Shown piece by piece: positions 38,766-47,885 of a DNA stretch of 49,611 nucleotides. Each line of letters starts with the position of its first letter. Position 1 is the first letter of the stretch. Source of the stretch: Methylacidiphilaceae bacterium (GTDB lineage Bacteria > Verrucomicrobiota > Verrucomicrobiia > Methylacidiphilales > Methylacidiphilaceae); the NCBI GenBank assembly GCA_028710285.1, contig JAQTUK010000002.1, positions 1 through 49,611 of the forward strand, given 5' to 3'. A program made the position numbers and the translations under genes. The notes under the pieces are model-generated. The model was not told where the DNA came from and did no database searches. It saw only the letters and a list, made by a program, of their open reading frames with translations.

Positions 38766-39924
38766 CGCTCGCGAGCGCCGGAGAGAGGGCCGAGCCGAAA
38801 AGGTTCCGGGCCTTCTGCCGCCTTCCAATCCCTGGATCCGGAAGCTCCATTTTACGTCCTACCGCGAGCTTTGTCCGATCCAAGACCTGTTGCCTCGCCA
38901 TCTTCCTCTCGTCCGGCTCGACGCCAACGAAAACGGGCTGGGACCCTCCCCGCTTGCCTTGGAGGCAATTCGGAGGGCGGCGGCAGAATCTCACCGCTAT
39001 CCCGAGATTGCGGGGGAAGGCCTTCGAGAGTTGGTCGCATCCGAGCTCGGAGCCTCTCCCGAACAGATTGTGTTGGGCAACGGCTCGACCGAACTACTCG
39101 AGCTGCTCTTTCATGTCTATGTCCGAAGCCGGCAAGAAGAGGTCGTGGTGCCGCGGTACTCGTTTCCCTTGTACGAGCTTCTTGCGCAACGCGTCGGATG
39201 CCGCGTTCGCCTCGCGCCCGATCGCAGCTTCTCCGTTGACTTGGAAGGCCTCCGCCGTGCCATTACCCCTCGCACACGGCTCGTATTCCTGGCCAATCCA
39301 AACAACCCCACGGGAACCCGGGTCGATAACGCCGCGCTCCTCGAGTTCGCCGAAAGTCTCCCGCCGCGCGTGCTATTGGCCCTGGACGAGGCGTACGCGG
39401 ACTTCTTGGAGCATCCGCCGGACCTCGTCGCGGCCGTTCGGGACGGAGTTCCGATCGTGGCTCTTCGGACCTTTTCCAAACTTCATTCCTTGGCGAGCCT
39501 TCGTATCGGTTATGCCCTCGCGCCGCGCGAGATCGCCCGCGCCATCCAAAAGGTCTCTCTTCCCACCAATACCAACGGGCTCGCTCACCAAGCCGCTACC
39601 GCCGCGCTAAGGGACAGACTCCACCAAAAAGAGTCCAAGGAGACCGTGAGGATCGGCCGGCTTTTCCTCGAACAATGCTTCGGAGAGCTCGGGCTCGGTT
39701 GGCTCCCGTCGACCGCCAACTTCGTGATGGTCCGAATCCCGCAAGCGGAAGAAGTCTGGAAGGCACTGGTTCGCAGAGGAATTCTTGTGCGCAGCTTGGA
39801 GAGCTGGGGGCTACCCGGCTGGCTCCGCGTCACGGTGGGCAGACCGGAGGAACTCTCGCAGTTCGCAGGCGGGCTTCATGCGGCAATCCGTGAAGTCCGC
39901 CCCAGGCAGCGCGCGCTGGCATGA
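38749..39924 (+). CDS. hisC: Histidinol-phosphate aminotransferase-like PLP enzyme
   Basis: VRLDANENGLGPSPLALEAIRRAAAESHRYPE...VLGNGSTELLELLF...FLANPNNPTGTRV...LLALDEAYADFLEHP...RTFSKLHSLASLRIGYALA. Confidence 0.87.
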   Translation: MQPSSNARERRREGRAEKVPGLLPPSNPWIRKLHFTSYRELCPIQDLLPRHLPLVRLDANENGLGPSPLALEAIRRAAAESHRYPEIAGEGLRELVASELGASPEQIVLGNGSTELLELLFHVYVRSRQEEVVVPRYSFPLYELLAQRVGCRVRLAPDRSFSVDLEGLRRAITPRTRLVFLANPNNPTGTRVDNAALLEFAESLPPRVLLALDEAYADFLEHPPDLVAAVRDGVPIVALRTFSKLHSLASLRIGYALAPREIARAIQKVSLPTNTNGLAHQAATAALRDRLHQKESKETVRIGRLFLEQCFGELGLGWLPSTANFVMVRIPQAEEVWKALVRRGILVRSLESWGLPGWLRVTVGRPEELSQFAGGLHAAIREVRPRQRALA

Positions 39925-41636
39925 GCGGTCGGCCTTCTCCGGGGATAAGCCGCTTCCGCATCGGGCAGGAAGGACGCGCCCTGAGGGACTGTCCGGCGAG
40001 CCTTCGCTCTCGCGTCTCCTTTGTCTTCGGCCTCTTCCTCTTTGTTGCTCCCTATCTGGCGGCGGAAGGAGCGTCGGACCAACGCCTCTTTCTTCCGGAA
40101 GAAGGTGCCGATTCCCATGGACGAAAGCGCTGGTACGACTACGCCATGGATCCCGATCCGGGTTCTTGCCTCGCCCAAATCAGCCCGAACTTTCCGGAGT
40201 CCGCCCCCTGCCGGATCGCCGTGCTCCCATTCGTGGACGAGGGAACCGGCAGTTATGTGCTCAACGAAATCCGATGGCCGGGACGGAAAGGGGAGGCGTT
40301 GGACGTATGGCGGTGGACACACTCGCAAAGGCTTCGTCGAATGGTTCACGGCTATCTCGCGGCGCGCGAGTTCGACCTCATTCCGGTTGCCGCGGTCGAC
40401 TCCCTCCTCGCTGCGCACAAGATCTCCTCGGACCGCCTCCTCGACGGCACAGAACCGCAGGTCCTGGGTCGCATCCTGGACGCGGATGCTCTTGTTTACG
40501 GCAAGCTCTCCGCCTATCGCAGCTATTATATGCTTCTGGCAGCCGGCTGGAGAGTGAAGCTGGAGATCCGCATTGTCTCGGCAATTTCCGGACTCGAAAT
40601 CTTTTCCGGCAGCTCCACCCGCAACATTATCGCGCTTCGGATCGCAACCAACCCGGTTGATCTTGCCCTTGCCTCCATCGCCAACCTGGTCCATTTGCGG
40701 GATGTCACCCTACGGCGGGGAGAAGACGAGGCCTGCCGCGAGCTCGTCGTGCGCGTGCCCCATCCGCCGCGAGTGGCCCGCGCCCTGACCGACACCGTGG
40801 AGAAGGCATTGCCCGTGACGACCGCTCCCGCGCTTTCTCTAGAAAAGGGAGCTCTTCCTCCCGTCGCCTTCCGCGTTCCCCTGCGGCCATGGAAGTCCTC
40901 TCCTCCCTCGAATCTTCCTCCCGAACGCTTTTTTCTCGCCGAGCAGCAGGAATCTACTCATGGGAAAAAAAATCCCCTCGATTACCTGATCGACCTGGAT
41001 CCCTCGCGATTCCAAACCGTGGCCTCTCCCCATCTGGCGACCGAGCGGCCGTTCCAACTCGCGGTTCTTCCCTTCCTCGACAAGGCAACCGGAGGAAACT
41101 TTCTCCTCAATGGTGTCCCAGCCAAGCCTCGTTCCCGGGCTGAGCGGGACCGCTGGAAGTGGACGACGGCCAACCGTCTCCGCCGAGGAATGGCAACCTA
41201 CCTGGGGCAGAGGGACTTCTGGGTGCAGAGCCCAGCTCTCACGGACAAGATCCTGCAACAAATGGGCTGGCGGACGGCGGCGGACATGCTCCGCGAGCAG
41301 GCAGAACGGGTGGCCGACTGGCTCGGCGTCGACGCGCTCGTCTACGGCGAGGTCCAAGACTCCGTGGCCATCTACGCCTTTCTCTACTCCGCTTGGCGGG
41401 TCGGGCTTCGGGTAAGGATCGTATCGGGGCGCACCAGTCGCACCCTCATCGAAGTAAACGGGCAGCGGCAAGACTCCACGCTCCTTCCGGCCATCTTTCC
41501 AGTCGACATCGCGATCTCCTCGGTGTTGGCCGCCGGATTCCTTCGCGATATCACCCTCAAGAGGGCGGAAGACGAACTCTGTCGAGAGATTGCCCTCCGC
41601 ATCCCCGCCCCGAAGGTTCGTCCATCTTGCCCATAG
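39921..41636 (+). CDS. Secreted protein made of two tandem GNA1162/DUF799- or CsgG-like domains
   Basis: Internal duplication: RLFLPEEGADSHGRKRWYDYAMDPDP...CRIAVLPFVDEGTGSYVLN...ADALVYGKLSAYRSYYMLLAAGWRVKLEIRIVSAISG...LRDVTLRRGEDEACRELVVRVP versus RFFLAEQQESTHGKKNPLDYLIDLDP...FQLAVLPFLDKATGGNFLLN...VDALVYGEVQDSVAIYAFLYSAWRVGLRVRIVSGRTS...LRDITLKRAEDELCREIALRIP. Confidence 0.78.
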   Translation: MSGRPSPGISRFRIGQEGRALRDCPASLRSRVSFVFGLFLFVAPYLAAEGASDQRLFLPEEGADSHGRKRWYDYAMDPDPGSCLAQISPNFPESAPCRIAVLPFVDEGTGSYVLNEIRWPGRKGEALDVWRWTHSQRLRRMVHGYLAAREFDLIPVAAVDSLLAAHKISSDRLLDGTEPQVLGRILDADALVYGKLSAYRSYYMLLAAGWRVKLEIRIVSAISGLEIFSGSSTRNIIALRIATNPVDLALASIANLVHLRDVTLRRGEDEACRELVVRVPHPPRVARALTDTVEKALPVTTAPALSLEKGALPPVAFRVPLRPWKSSPPSNLPPERFFLAEQQESTHGKKNPLDYLIDLDPSRFQTVASPHLATERPFQLAVLPFLDKATGGNFLLNGVPAKPRSRAERDRWKWTTANRLRRGMATYLGQRDFWVQSPALTDKILQQMGWRTAADMLREQAERVADWLGVDALVYGEVQDSVAIYAFLYSAWRVGLRVRIVSGRTSRTLIEVNGQRQDSTLLPAIFPVDIAISSVLAAGFLRDITLKRAEDELCREIALRIPAPKVRPSCP

Positions 41637-41685
41637 GGCGGAAAGGCCGCAGACGGCCTCCGCACCGTTCTTGGAGCAGGCTCCC

Positions 41686-43155
41686 TCACCCGAAACGCAC
41701 GGAATGGATTGCTCTTCGAGCGGCCCCCGCCAAGGTCGCGTTCCTGGCCGCTACAGGCGAGGGATCGGATGGCGCATCGCCGAGTTGCGAGGCCGGCTGA
41801 CGACCGGAAGCTTGGGATTCTGCCTTCGGGAGCCAGACCGTGAAGCGATTCCAGTTTTCGCTCGGATTGTCGTACCGGATTTCCCCTTCGTGGAGGGACA
41901 CGATTTCCCGACAAAGGCTCAAGCCGAGCCCGCTGCCTCTTGCCTGACCGTCTCTGGCGCTTCGCGTCCGGTAGAAACGTCGAAAGATTTCGGCCTGGTC
42001 CTCCGCCTCGATGATCGGGCCTGTGTTGGCGACGCTCAAGACGAGCCACGGGGCATCCTCCAGAAGCGTGATCCAGATGGCGCCGCCCGCCGTATTATAT
42101 TTCGCGGCATTATCCACGAGATTCCAAAGGAGGCGAAGCAAAAGCTCTCCGTCTCCGCAGACCCATCGTTCCGGAAGGATCGAGGTCGCGACGGAAAGTC
42201 CCCCCGGAACCGCGAGAAGCCGAGCGTCCTCCGCCACCTCCGCCACCATCTTGCTCCAATCCATGGGCTGCCTTCGTAGCCGAAGCTGACCGCTTTCGGC
42301 GTAGGACAAAAAAAGAAGGTTTTCGGTGATCGTGGTCAGCCGCTTCACCTGCTCCAAGAGGGAAAGGAAAACTTCTTCCCCCGAGAATTGCCGGCCCTTG
42401 GATTCGGCAAGTGCGGCCTCCAACTGATTCCGAAGGATCGTCAGGGGAGTCCGAAGCTCGTGGGAGGCATCGGCCGTCAATCGCGCTTCTTGGGCAAATG
42501 CCTGTTCGATCCTTTCCCACATCGCGTTCAGGATTTGTGCTAAACGTGCCAGGTCCGGATCTTCGGAGGGGATTTCGACTCTCCCATGGAGGGCATGGGG
42601 ACCGATCTTCTCCGCAGCGGCGGCGATCGCGCGAACCGGCCGTAGAGCGTAGCCCGAAAGAAACCATCCTCCCCAAATGGCGACGACCATGGCGAGAGGA
42701 AAGGAAAAGAGGTAGGCAATTTCCGCCTTTTGCAGGGTCGCCTTTAACAGCCGCGTGTCTCGCCCCAGCATCACGCGATAGCCCTCCTTGGTGATCACCA
42801 TGACACGAAAGGTTCGCTTCCCAAGCGATAAAAACCGAAAGCCATCCTTCGCCAAAGGATGCCGCGTCAGAAAAAATGGCGCCCGATAGAGGACCTTCCC
42901 CCCCGCTCGATCAATCTCCCATATGCTGCTCTCCTCCGCCTCCAGGTTCTCGGGAAGCCTTCCCTCGGAAAGCGATGGCACCTTCTTCAGAGCCGAAACA
43001 ATTTCCCCCGCATCCGAGATCATCTGGAGATCCGAGTCCTGGACGAGCTTGCGATAAAGGGTCCAGTCGGCGACCCCTCCCACGAGAGCCAGCGCGAGCC
43101 CCACCGTCGCTCCGGTGAGCAGGGCGACTTTCCACCGAAGGGAAACCTTCTTCAT
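41686..43155 (-). CDS. HAMP-containing sensor histidine kinase
   Basis: Two TM segments, HAMP-like linker, HisKA LTADASHELRTPLTILRNQLEAAL, HATPase NLVDNAAKYNTAGG and GSGLGLSLCREIVSLHEGEI. Confidence 0.93.
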   Translation of the reverse strand: MKKVSLRWKVALLTGATVGLALALVGGVADWTLYRKLVQDSDLQMISDAGEIVSALKKVPSLSEGRLPENLEAEESSIWEIDRAGGKVLYRAPFFLTRHPLAKDGFRFLSLGKRTFRVMVITKEGYRVMLGRDTRLLKATLQKAEIAYLFSFPLAMVVAIWGGWFLSGYALRPVRAIAAAAEKIGPHALHGRVEIPSEDPDLARLAQILNAMWERIEQAFAQEARLTADASHELRTPLTILRNQLEAALAESKGRQFSGEEVFLSLLEQVKRLTTITENLLFLSYAESGQLRLRRQPMDWSKMVAEVAEDARLLAVPGGLSVATSILPERWVCGDGELLLRLLWNLVDNAAKYNTAGGAIWITLLEDAPWLVLSVANTGPIIEAEDQAEIFRRFYRTRSARDGQARGSGLGLSLCREIVSLHEGEIRYDNPSENWNRFTVWLPKAESQASGRQPASQLGDAPSDPSPVAARNATLAGAARRAIHSVRFG

Positions 43156-43826
43156 GAGGACTCCTCGATTCGATATCCGATCCCACGGACCGTGTGAATG
43201 AGTTTCCGGCTCTGACCCTCGTCGATCTTCTTCCTCAATTTCTGAATGTAGACATCAACCAGGTTTGTTCCCGGATCAAAATGGAAGTTCCAGACATGCT
43301 AGCAGATCTCGGTTCTCGTGAAGACCTTTCCCGGAGAGCGCATCAAGAGTTCCAAGAGGGAAAACTCCCGGCCCGTGAGCTCGATTTTTCGCTCGCCCCT
43401 CATCGCGACCCGACTCACCAAGTTCAAGGTCAGATCGCCCACTTGGTAGAGGGAAAGTCCGACTCCGGCCGCTCGGCGAAGGAGGGCGCGCAAACGCGCC
43501 ACGAGCTCCTCCATGGCAAACGGCTTGGGGAGATAATCGTCGGCACCGCTCTCCAGCCCCTCGACCCGTTCATACATCTCTCCCCTGGCAGTCAGCAGGA
43601 GCACGGGCAGATGGATCCCGCGGCGCCGAATGGCTCGGAGCACGCTGAGACCATCGCGCCCAGGCAAGAAGACATCGAGCACCGTCGCGTCATAGGGCTG
43701 GTTCGCCAGGGCCAAGAGCGCTTCGTCGCCGCGCGCCAGCGTGTCTACGACAAAGCCGTGCTCTTCCAACCCCTTCCGAATAAAGGCGGCGATCTTCTCC
43801 TCGTCTTCGACGATCAATATGCGCAT
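43152..43826 (-). pseudogene. OmpR/PhoB-family response regulator with an in-frame TAG at 43299-43301
   Basis: MRILIVEDEEKIAAFIRKGLEEHGFVVD...VLDVFLPGRDGLSVLRAIR...LLTARGEMYERVEGLESGADDYLPKPFAMEEL...LTGREFSLLELLMRSPGKVFTRTEIC[TAG]HVWNFHFDPGTNLVDVYIQKLRKKIDEGQSRKLIHTVRGIGYRIEESS, then TGA overlapping the kinase ATG. Confidence 0.9.
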
Positions 43827-43904
43827 GGTATGACCAGCCTCCCGCACGTCGTCGTGGCGTGCCAACCCATCTAGTCCCCTTCTCTTGTTCGGTCGTCGTC
43901 TGGG

Positions 43905-44465
43905 TCAACGTACGGGAGCAAGACCAAATCGAAAGATCATCCAGAGGCAAGCAAGGCAAAGGCAGCTGTCGGCGACATTAAAGCTCGGCCAATGCCAGGA
44001 ACCGACGTAAACATCGATGAAATCGACGACAAATCCGTGAAGGATCCGGTCGTTGACATTCCCCGCCGCTCCAGCGGCAAGAAGGGCGGCAATCACGTTC
44101 GTCTCTCGCGGTCTCCAATCGAGCCTTCGGCTAACCCAAAAGCCAACGAGAAAGAAAGCGGCTCCCACTCCGATCCATAGCCAGTTCCGTCCCGAGAAGA
44201 GTCCAAAGACGATCCCGGTGTTTCGGACAGAAACAAAATTCAGCAGCCCGGGAATCACGGAGAGTGAAAAATGTTCCCCACACCGGAGAATCGCTGCCTT
44301 CGTCCCCTGGTCGAGAAGAAACAACGCGAGAAAGAGTGCCCAAAAGAAAGGTCCTGGGGCTCTTCGGCGCGAGGGATCGATCTCTTTGCGCGTGGGATCA
44401 CTCCTTCGCTCTCTGGAAAAGACCAGATCGGGACCATCGCCCAGCGGACAAAGCAGCGAAATCAT
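43905..44465 (-). CDS. lspA: Lipoprotein signal peptidase (signal peptidase II)
   Basis: FFWALFLALFLLDQGTKAAI...ISVIPGLLNFVSVRNTGIVFGLFSGR...AGAAGNVNDRILHGFVVDFIDVYVGSWHWPSFNVADSCLCLA. Confidence 0.9.
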   Translation of the reverse strand: MISLLCPLGDGPDLVFSRERRSDPTRKEIDPSRRRAPGPFFWALFLALFLLDQGTKAAILRCGEHFSLSVIPGLLNFVSVRNTGIVFGLFSGRNWLWIGVGAAFFLVGFWVSRRLDWRPRETNVIAALLAAGAAGNVNDRILHGFVVDFIDVYVGSWHWPSFNVADSCLCLACLWMIFRFGLAPVR

Positions 44466-44851
44466 AAGACACCCTGCTTCTCCAACTGGGCCAACCGCTC
44501 TTCATTCTTCTCGTCGATGATTTCGCAAAGCCGGGGCAGCTCAAGGAGGATCTCCAAGGAAAGAGGAATCCCGGACGTCGAAAAACCCGTCGTCTCGACG
44601 CTCTTTCGGCTGATCGCGAGATAAGCCCACGCAAAGGTATCTCCTTCGGCGATTCGGAACTGTGGATACTCTTCCCAGAAGATATCCGAAGCAACGCGGA
44701 TCTCCATCGTCGCCATTCCGCCTCCCTCTCCACCAGGCAGAGCCTGCTCCACCCTTTCGTACCGGACGATCCAATGGGTAACGATTGCCTCAATCCTTTC
44801 TCTCTCGAGAGGTTCCTCGAAAAGAGCGACGAATCCGGATCGATTATGCAT
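44462..44851 (-). CDS. Uncharacterised 129-aa protein encoded between dnaN and lspA
   Basis: Overlaps dnaN (8 nt) and lspA (ATGA), consistent with translational coupling; MHNRSGFVALFEEPLERERIEAIVTHWIVRYERVEQALPGGEGGGMATMEIRVASDIFWEEYPQFRIAEGDTFAWAYLAISRK. Confidence 0.72.
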   Translation of the reverse strand: MHNRSGFVALFEEPLERERIEAIVTHWIVRYERVEQALPGGEGGGMATMEIRVASDIFWEEYPQFRIAEGDTFAWAYLAISRKSVETTGFSTSGIPLSLEILLELPRLCEIIDEKNEERLAQLEKQGVL

Positions 44852-45944
44852 TGCGCATCGGCATCACAACATAGAGGAAAGCTTCTTCGTCCTTGAAGAT
44901 GCACGGCCCGGAAGCTTCTCCGACCTGAAGGGCCACTTCGTCCGCCATGCTTTCCCGTAGCGGATCCATCAGATAGGCGACGTTGAACGCAGCACGGATC
45001 TCCCCTCCTCCGTAGCGGATCGGAATCGCCTCCTTCGCTTCCCCGATCTCCGCAGAGCTGCAGGACAACTCAAGCTCGTTCTTTTGAAAGCGGAGACGGA
45101 CCGGGACGACCTTTTCTCCCGCGACGATCGAGACGCGACGCAAGCCAGACAGGACTGCCTCTCGTGAAACATACATCTTTTCCGGGGCGCCTTCCGGAAT
45201 CGCCGCGCGATAGTTGGGATATTTTCCGTCTACGAGTTTGGACGAAAACAGGACCTCTCCGGACTGCAAAAGGAGCCGGCTCGGCTCGAGCCAGACCGTG
45301 ACCTTCCTCTCCTCGTCGCCAAGAATTCGCAGCAGCTCCGTAACCGCCCGAGCGGGAACGATCCCCTGGATCTCTTCCTCCGCCTTACCCGAGACAGGAC
45401 TCTCCATGAGGGCCAAGCGTTTACCGTCCGTCGCCACTACGATGAGCTTTTCCGCCTTCCAGCAGAAAAGAGCCCCATTGAGCACGTAGCGCATTTCGTC
45501 GCTCGACATGGCATAAGCCGTACGGCGAAGCAATCTTACCAAAGCAGCTTGGGAAATGCCGAACGACGGAGAATCACTCAAAGGGGGAGGAGCCGGGTAA
45601 TCGGCCGCCGGCAATCCGAAGAGACGAAAGGAAGAAGAGCCTGCCGTGACCGTGGTTTCCTCTTTCTCGTTGCTCGTCAATGCGAGCTCTTTGGCGGACA
45701 CTTCCTTGGCGATGGCAAAGAGCCGGCGGGCAGGCAGCGTGGTCCGGCCGGCTTCTTTTACTTCCGCATCGATATGGAGCTGCAGGGTCGTCTGAAGGTC
45801 GCTCGCGAAAAGCGAGAGTTTCCCTGCCGAATCGGCTTCCAGGAGCACATTGTTCAGGATTGGCAGCGTGGTCCGGCCGCCGGCGACGCTCTGAGCGAGG
45901 CCTAGAGCGTCCAGGAAGGAAGTTCGAACGATTTCGCATTGCAT
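44844..45944 (-). CDS. dnaN: DNA polymerase III subunit beta (sliding clamp)
   Basis: MQCEIVRTSFLDALGLAQSVAGGRTTLPILNNVLLEA...RRTAYAMSSDEMRYVLNGALF...VATDGKRLALME...PIRYGGGEIRAAFNVAYLMDPLRE...EDEEAFLYVVMPMR-type C-terminus. Confidence 0.94.
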   Translation of the reverse strand: MQCEIVRTSFLDALGLAQSVAGGRTTLPILNNVLLEADSAGKLSLFASDLQTTLQLHIDAEVKEAGRTTLPARRLFAIAKEVSAKELALTSNEKEETTVTAGSSSFRLFGLPAADYPAPPPLSDSPSFGISQAALVRLLRRTAYAMSSDEMRYVLNGALFCWKAEKLIVVATDGKRLALMESPVSGKAEEEIQGIVPARAVTELLRILGDEERKVTVWLEPSRLLLQSGEVLFSSKLVDGKYPNYRAAIPEGAPEKMYVSREAVLSGLRRVSIVAGEKVVPVRLRFQKNELELSCSSAEIGEAKEAIPIRYGGGEIRAAFNVAYLMDPLRESMADEVALQVGEASGPCIFKDEEAFLYVVMPMRNA

Positions 45945-46010
45945 GGGCAAGTCTGTTTTTAAAGGAGAAAAGGTTTGTTCATCTTCGTCATCTTCTTAGG
46001 GGGATTCGGC

Positions 46011-46141
46011 GGTGAATAACTCTGCAATGCGTTGATCTAAAACAACTTCCAATAGTGGAATATCTGTGAGTAACTTGTTTTCCCGACGGGGCGCTTGTGG
46101 TCAACTCCTCTGCTCGGGCCGAATGGATCGAGTTATTCACC
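46011..46141. promoter_or_regulatory. Cluster of near-consensus DnaA boxes in the dnaA-dnaN intergenic region
   Basis: TTATTCACC (minus, 46011-46019), TTACTCACA (minus, 46065-46073), TTATTCACC (plus, 46133-46141). Confidence 0.55.
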
Positions 46142-46157
46142 GCCCCCCTTGGGTTAT

Positions 46158-47531
46158 TTACTGTGGATTCCCGAGTTTTTCAATCAACTCGCGGAGCGTG
46201 GCGTCGAAACGCGGTTCGGATTGCAGTTTTTCGGCCACCACGCGCTGAGCATGGAGGACGGTTCCATGGTCTCGACCGCCGAACCTTTCTCCGATTTCCG
46301 CAAGCGAGCAGGTCGTGAGCTTACGGCTCAAGTACATGGCCACCATGCGGGGCAGCGCGATGTGAGCCAGCCGTCGCTTGCTCGTCATGTCGGCAAGCCG
46401 AAGGTCAAAGGTCTCGGCGACCTGTTTCTGAATCGACTCGATGGTCACGCCCTGGGCGGAATTTGTGCTGAAAAGATCCTTGAGAAGGACTTGTACCTGT
46501 CCGGCCGTGAGCTTTTCCGGATGGAGGTTGGAAAACGCTGCCACTCGATTGAGGGCGCCCTCGAGTTGGCGGACGTTGCTCTGGATGCGCTCCGCGATGG
46601 TCGAGAGAATTTCATCCGGGACCGCGATCGAAAGGCTGCGCATCTTGTGACGTAGAATGGCTAAGCGGGTTTCCAACTGCGGAGGAAGAAGTTCAGCGGT
46701 CAGCCCCCATTCGAATCGCGAGGTGAGGCGTTTTTCCAGGGTCTGCATGGCGCTGGGAACCGCATCGCTGGTCAGAACGATCTGCTTGCTCCCATCGAAG
46801 AGGCAGTTAAAGGTATGAAAAAACTCTTCCTGCGAGCGCTCTTTGCCCACCAGGAACTGAACGTCGTCAAGAAGGAGAACGTCGACCTCCCGGTACTTCT
46901 TGCGAAAACGGAGCAGGGCCCCCTTCTGGATGGCATCGATGAACTCGTTGGTGAACTGCTCGCAAGTGACATACTGCACCTGCAGAGAGCGCCGGAGCCG
47001 ACGGATCTCGTTGCCGATGGACTGCATGAGATGCGTCTTTCCCAGGCCGACCTTTCCGTAAAAGAAAACGGGGTTGTAGGCGCGCGCGGGTGCACTCGCG
47101 ACCGCGCGGGCGGCGGCATAGGCGAATTCGCTGTTGGCCCCGACGATGAAGGTCTCAAACGTGTAACGGGGATTCAATCCGTCGGAAGAGATCGTTTCCG
47201 AGACACCATTGGTTCGTAGCGCGGGCTTCTCTGCTTTCCTGGGGTGCTCTGCCGCAGTCTCTTTGGCTTCCGACGGCGCGGCGGGAAAGGCGACACGCAC
47301 CTGTCGCCCGAGAATTTTTGCGAGCGCGCTGGAAAGCTGAGGCAGATAGTTTTCTTCAATCCAATAGCGGTAAATGGAGTCCGGTGCTTCGAGGGTGACC
47401 TGATCCTCGGAGAGGGTCAGGATTCGAAGAGGGCAAAACCAGCGGTCCACCGCCTCGCGAGAGGCGATGGTTTGCATCTCCTCACAGACTTTTTCCCAGA
47501 TCCAGCCAAGATCAGCGGTCGCGTTATTCAC
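46158..47531 (-). CDS. dnaA: Chromosomal replication initiator protein DnaA (GTG start)
   Basis: NPRYTFETFIVGANSEFAYAAARAVA...NPVFFYGKVGLGKTHLMQSIGNEI...VDVLLLDDVQFLVGKERSQEEFFHTFN...SKRRLAHIALPRMVAMYLSRKLTTCSLAEIGERFGGRDHGTVLHA. Confidence 0.96.
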   Translation of the reverse strand: MNNATADLGWIWEKVCEEMQTIASREAVDRWFCPLRILTLSEDQVTLEAPDSIYRYWIEENYLPQLSSALAKILGRQVRVAFPAAPSEAKETAAEHPRKAEKPALRTNGVSETISSDGLNPRYTFETFIVGANSEFAYAAARAVASAPARAYNPVFFYGKVGLGKTHLMQSIGNEIRRLRRSLQVQYVTCEQFTNEFIDAIQKGALLRFRKKYREVDVLLLDDVQFLVGKERSQEEFFHTFNCLFDGSKQIVLTSDAVPSAMQTLEKRLTSRFEWGLTAELLPPQLETRLAILRHKMRSLSIAVPDEILSTIAERIQSNVRQLEGALNRVAAFSNLHPEKLTAGQVQVLLKDLFSTNSAQGVTIESIQKQVAETFDLRLADMTSKRRLAHIALPRMVAMYLSRKLTTCSLAEIGERFGGRDHGTVLHAQRVVAEKLQSEPRFDATLRELIEKLGNPQ

Positions 47532-47679
47532 AACTTATCCACAACAAGGCCCAAACTTCCTTTCTCTCTCGAACCGGATTCGTAACTAGTTGAAGATTAA
47601 TATGTTAATGAATTTCGAACGAACAGGTTCAAGCCATCGCATGAGAATGATGGTGAACGACTTTGTAAAGTTATTCACA
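47524..47679. other. oriC: Probable oriC core: DnaA boxes plus AT-rich stretch upstream of dnaA
   Basis: TTATTCACA (47524-47532), consensus TTATCCACA (47535-47543), TTATTCACA (47671-47679), AT-rich segment around 47590-47620 (agattaatatgttaatgaattt); region between dnaA and aroE has no convincing gene. Confidence 0.65.
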
Positions 47680-47885
47680 AGAGATTCGACCGGGGCGTTA
47701 GCCTCGTGCTTTGTAGAAGAATGGATCGTAAGAGTTGAGAGGAGAGCGGACAAGGGAATCCCTCAACGTGGCAACTTTTTTTCCTTTCCGTTGACGGGCG
47801 AATATTTCCTGCTCCTCCTAGGCCGAAAAGGAACACGAAAGCCGCCGATCTGGAATCGACGCAAGGATGGGGCCGGAACGGTTTC

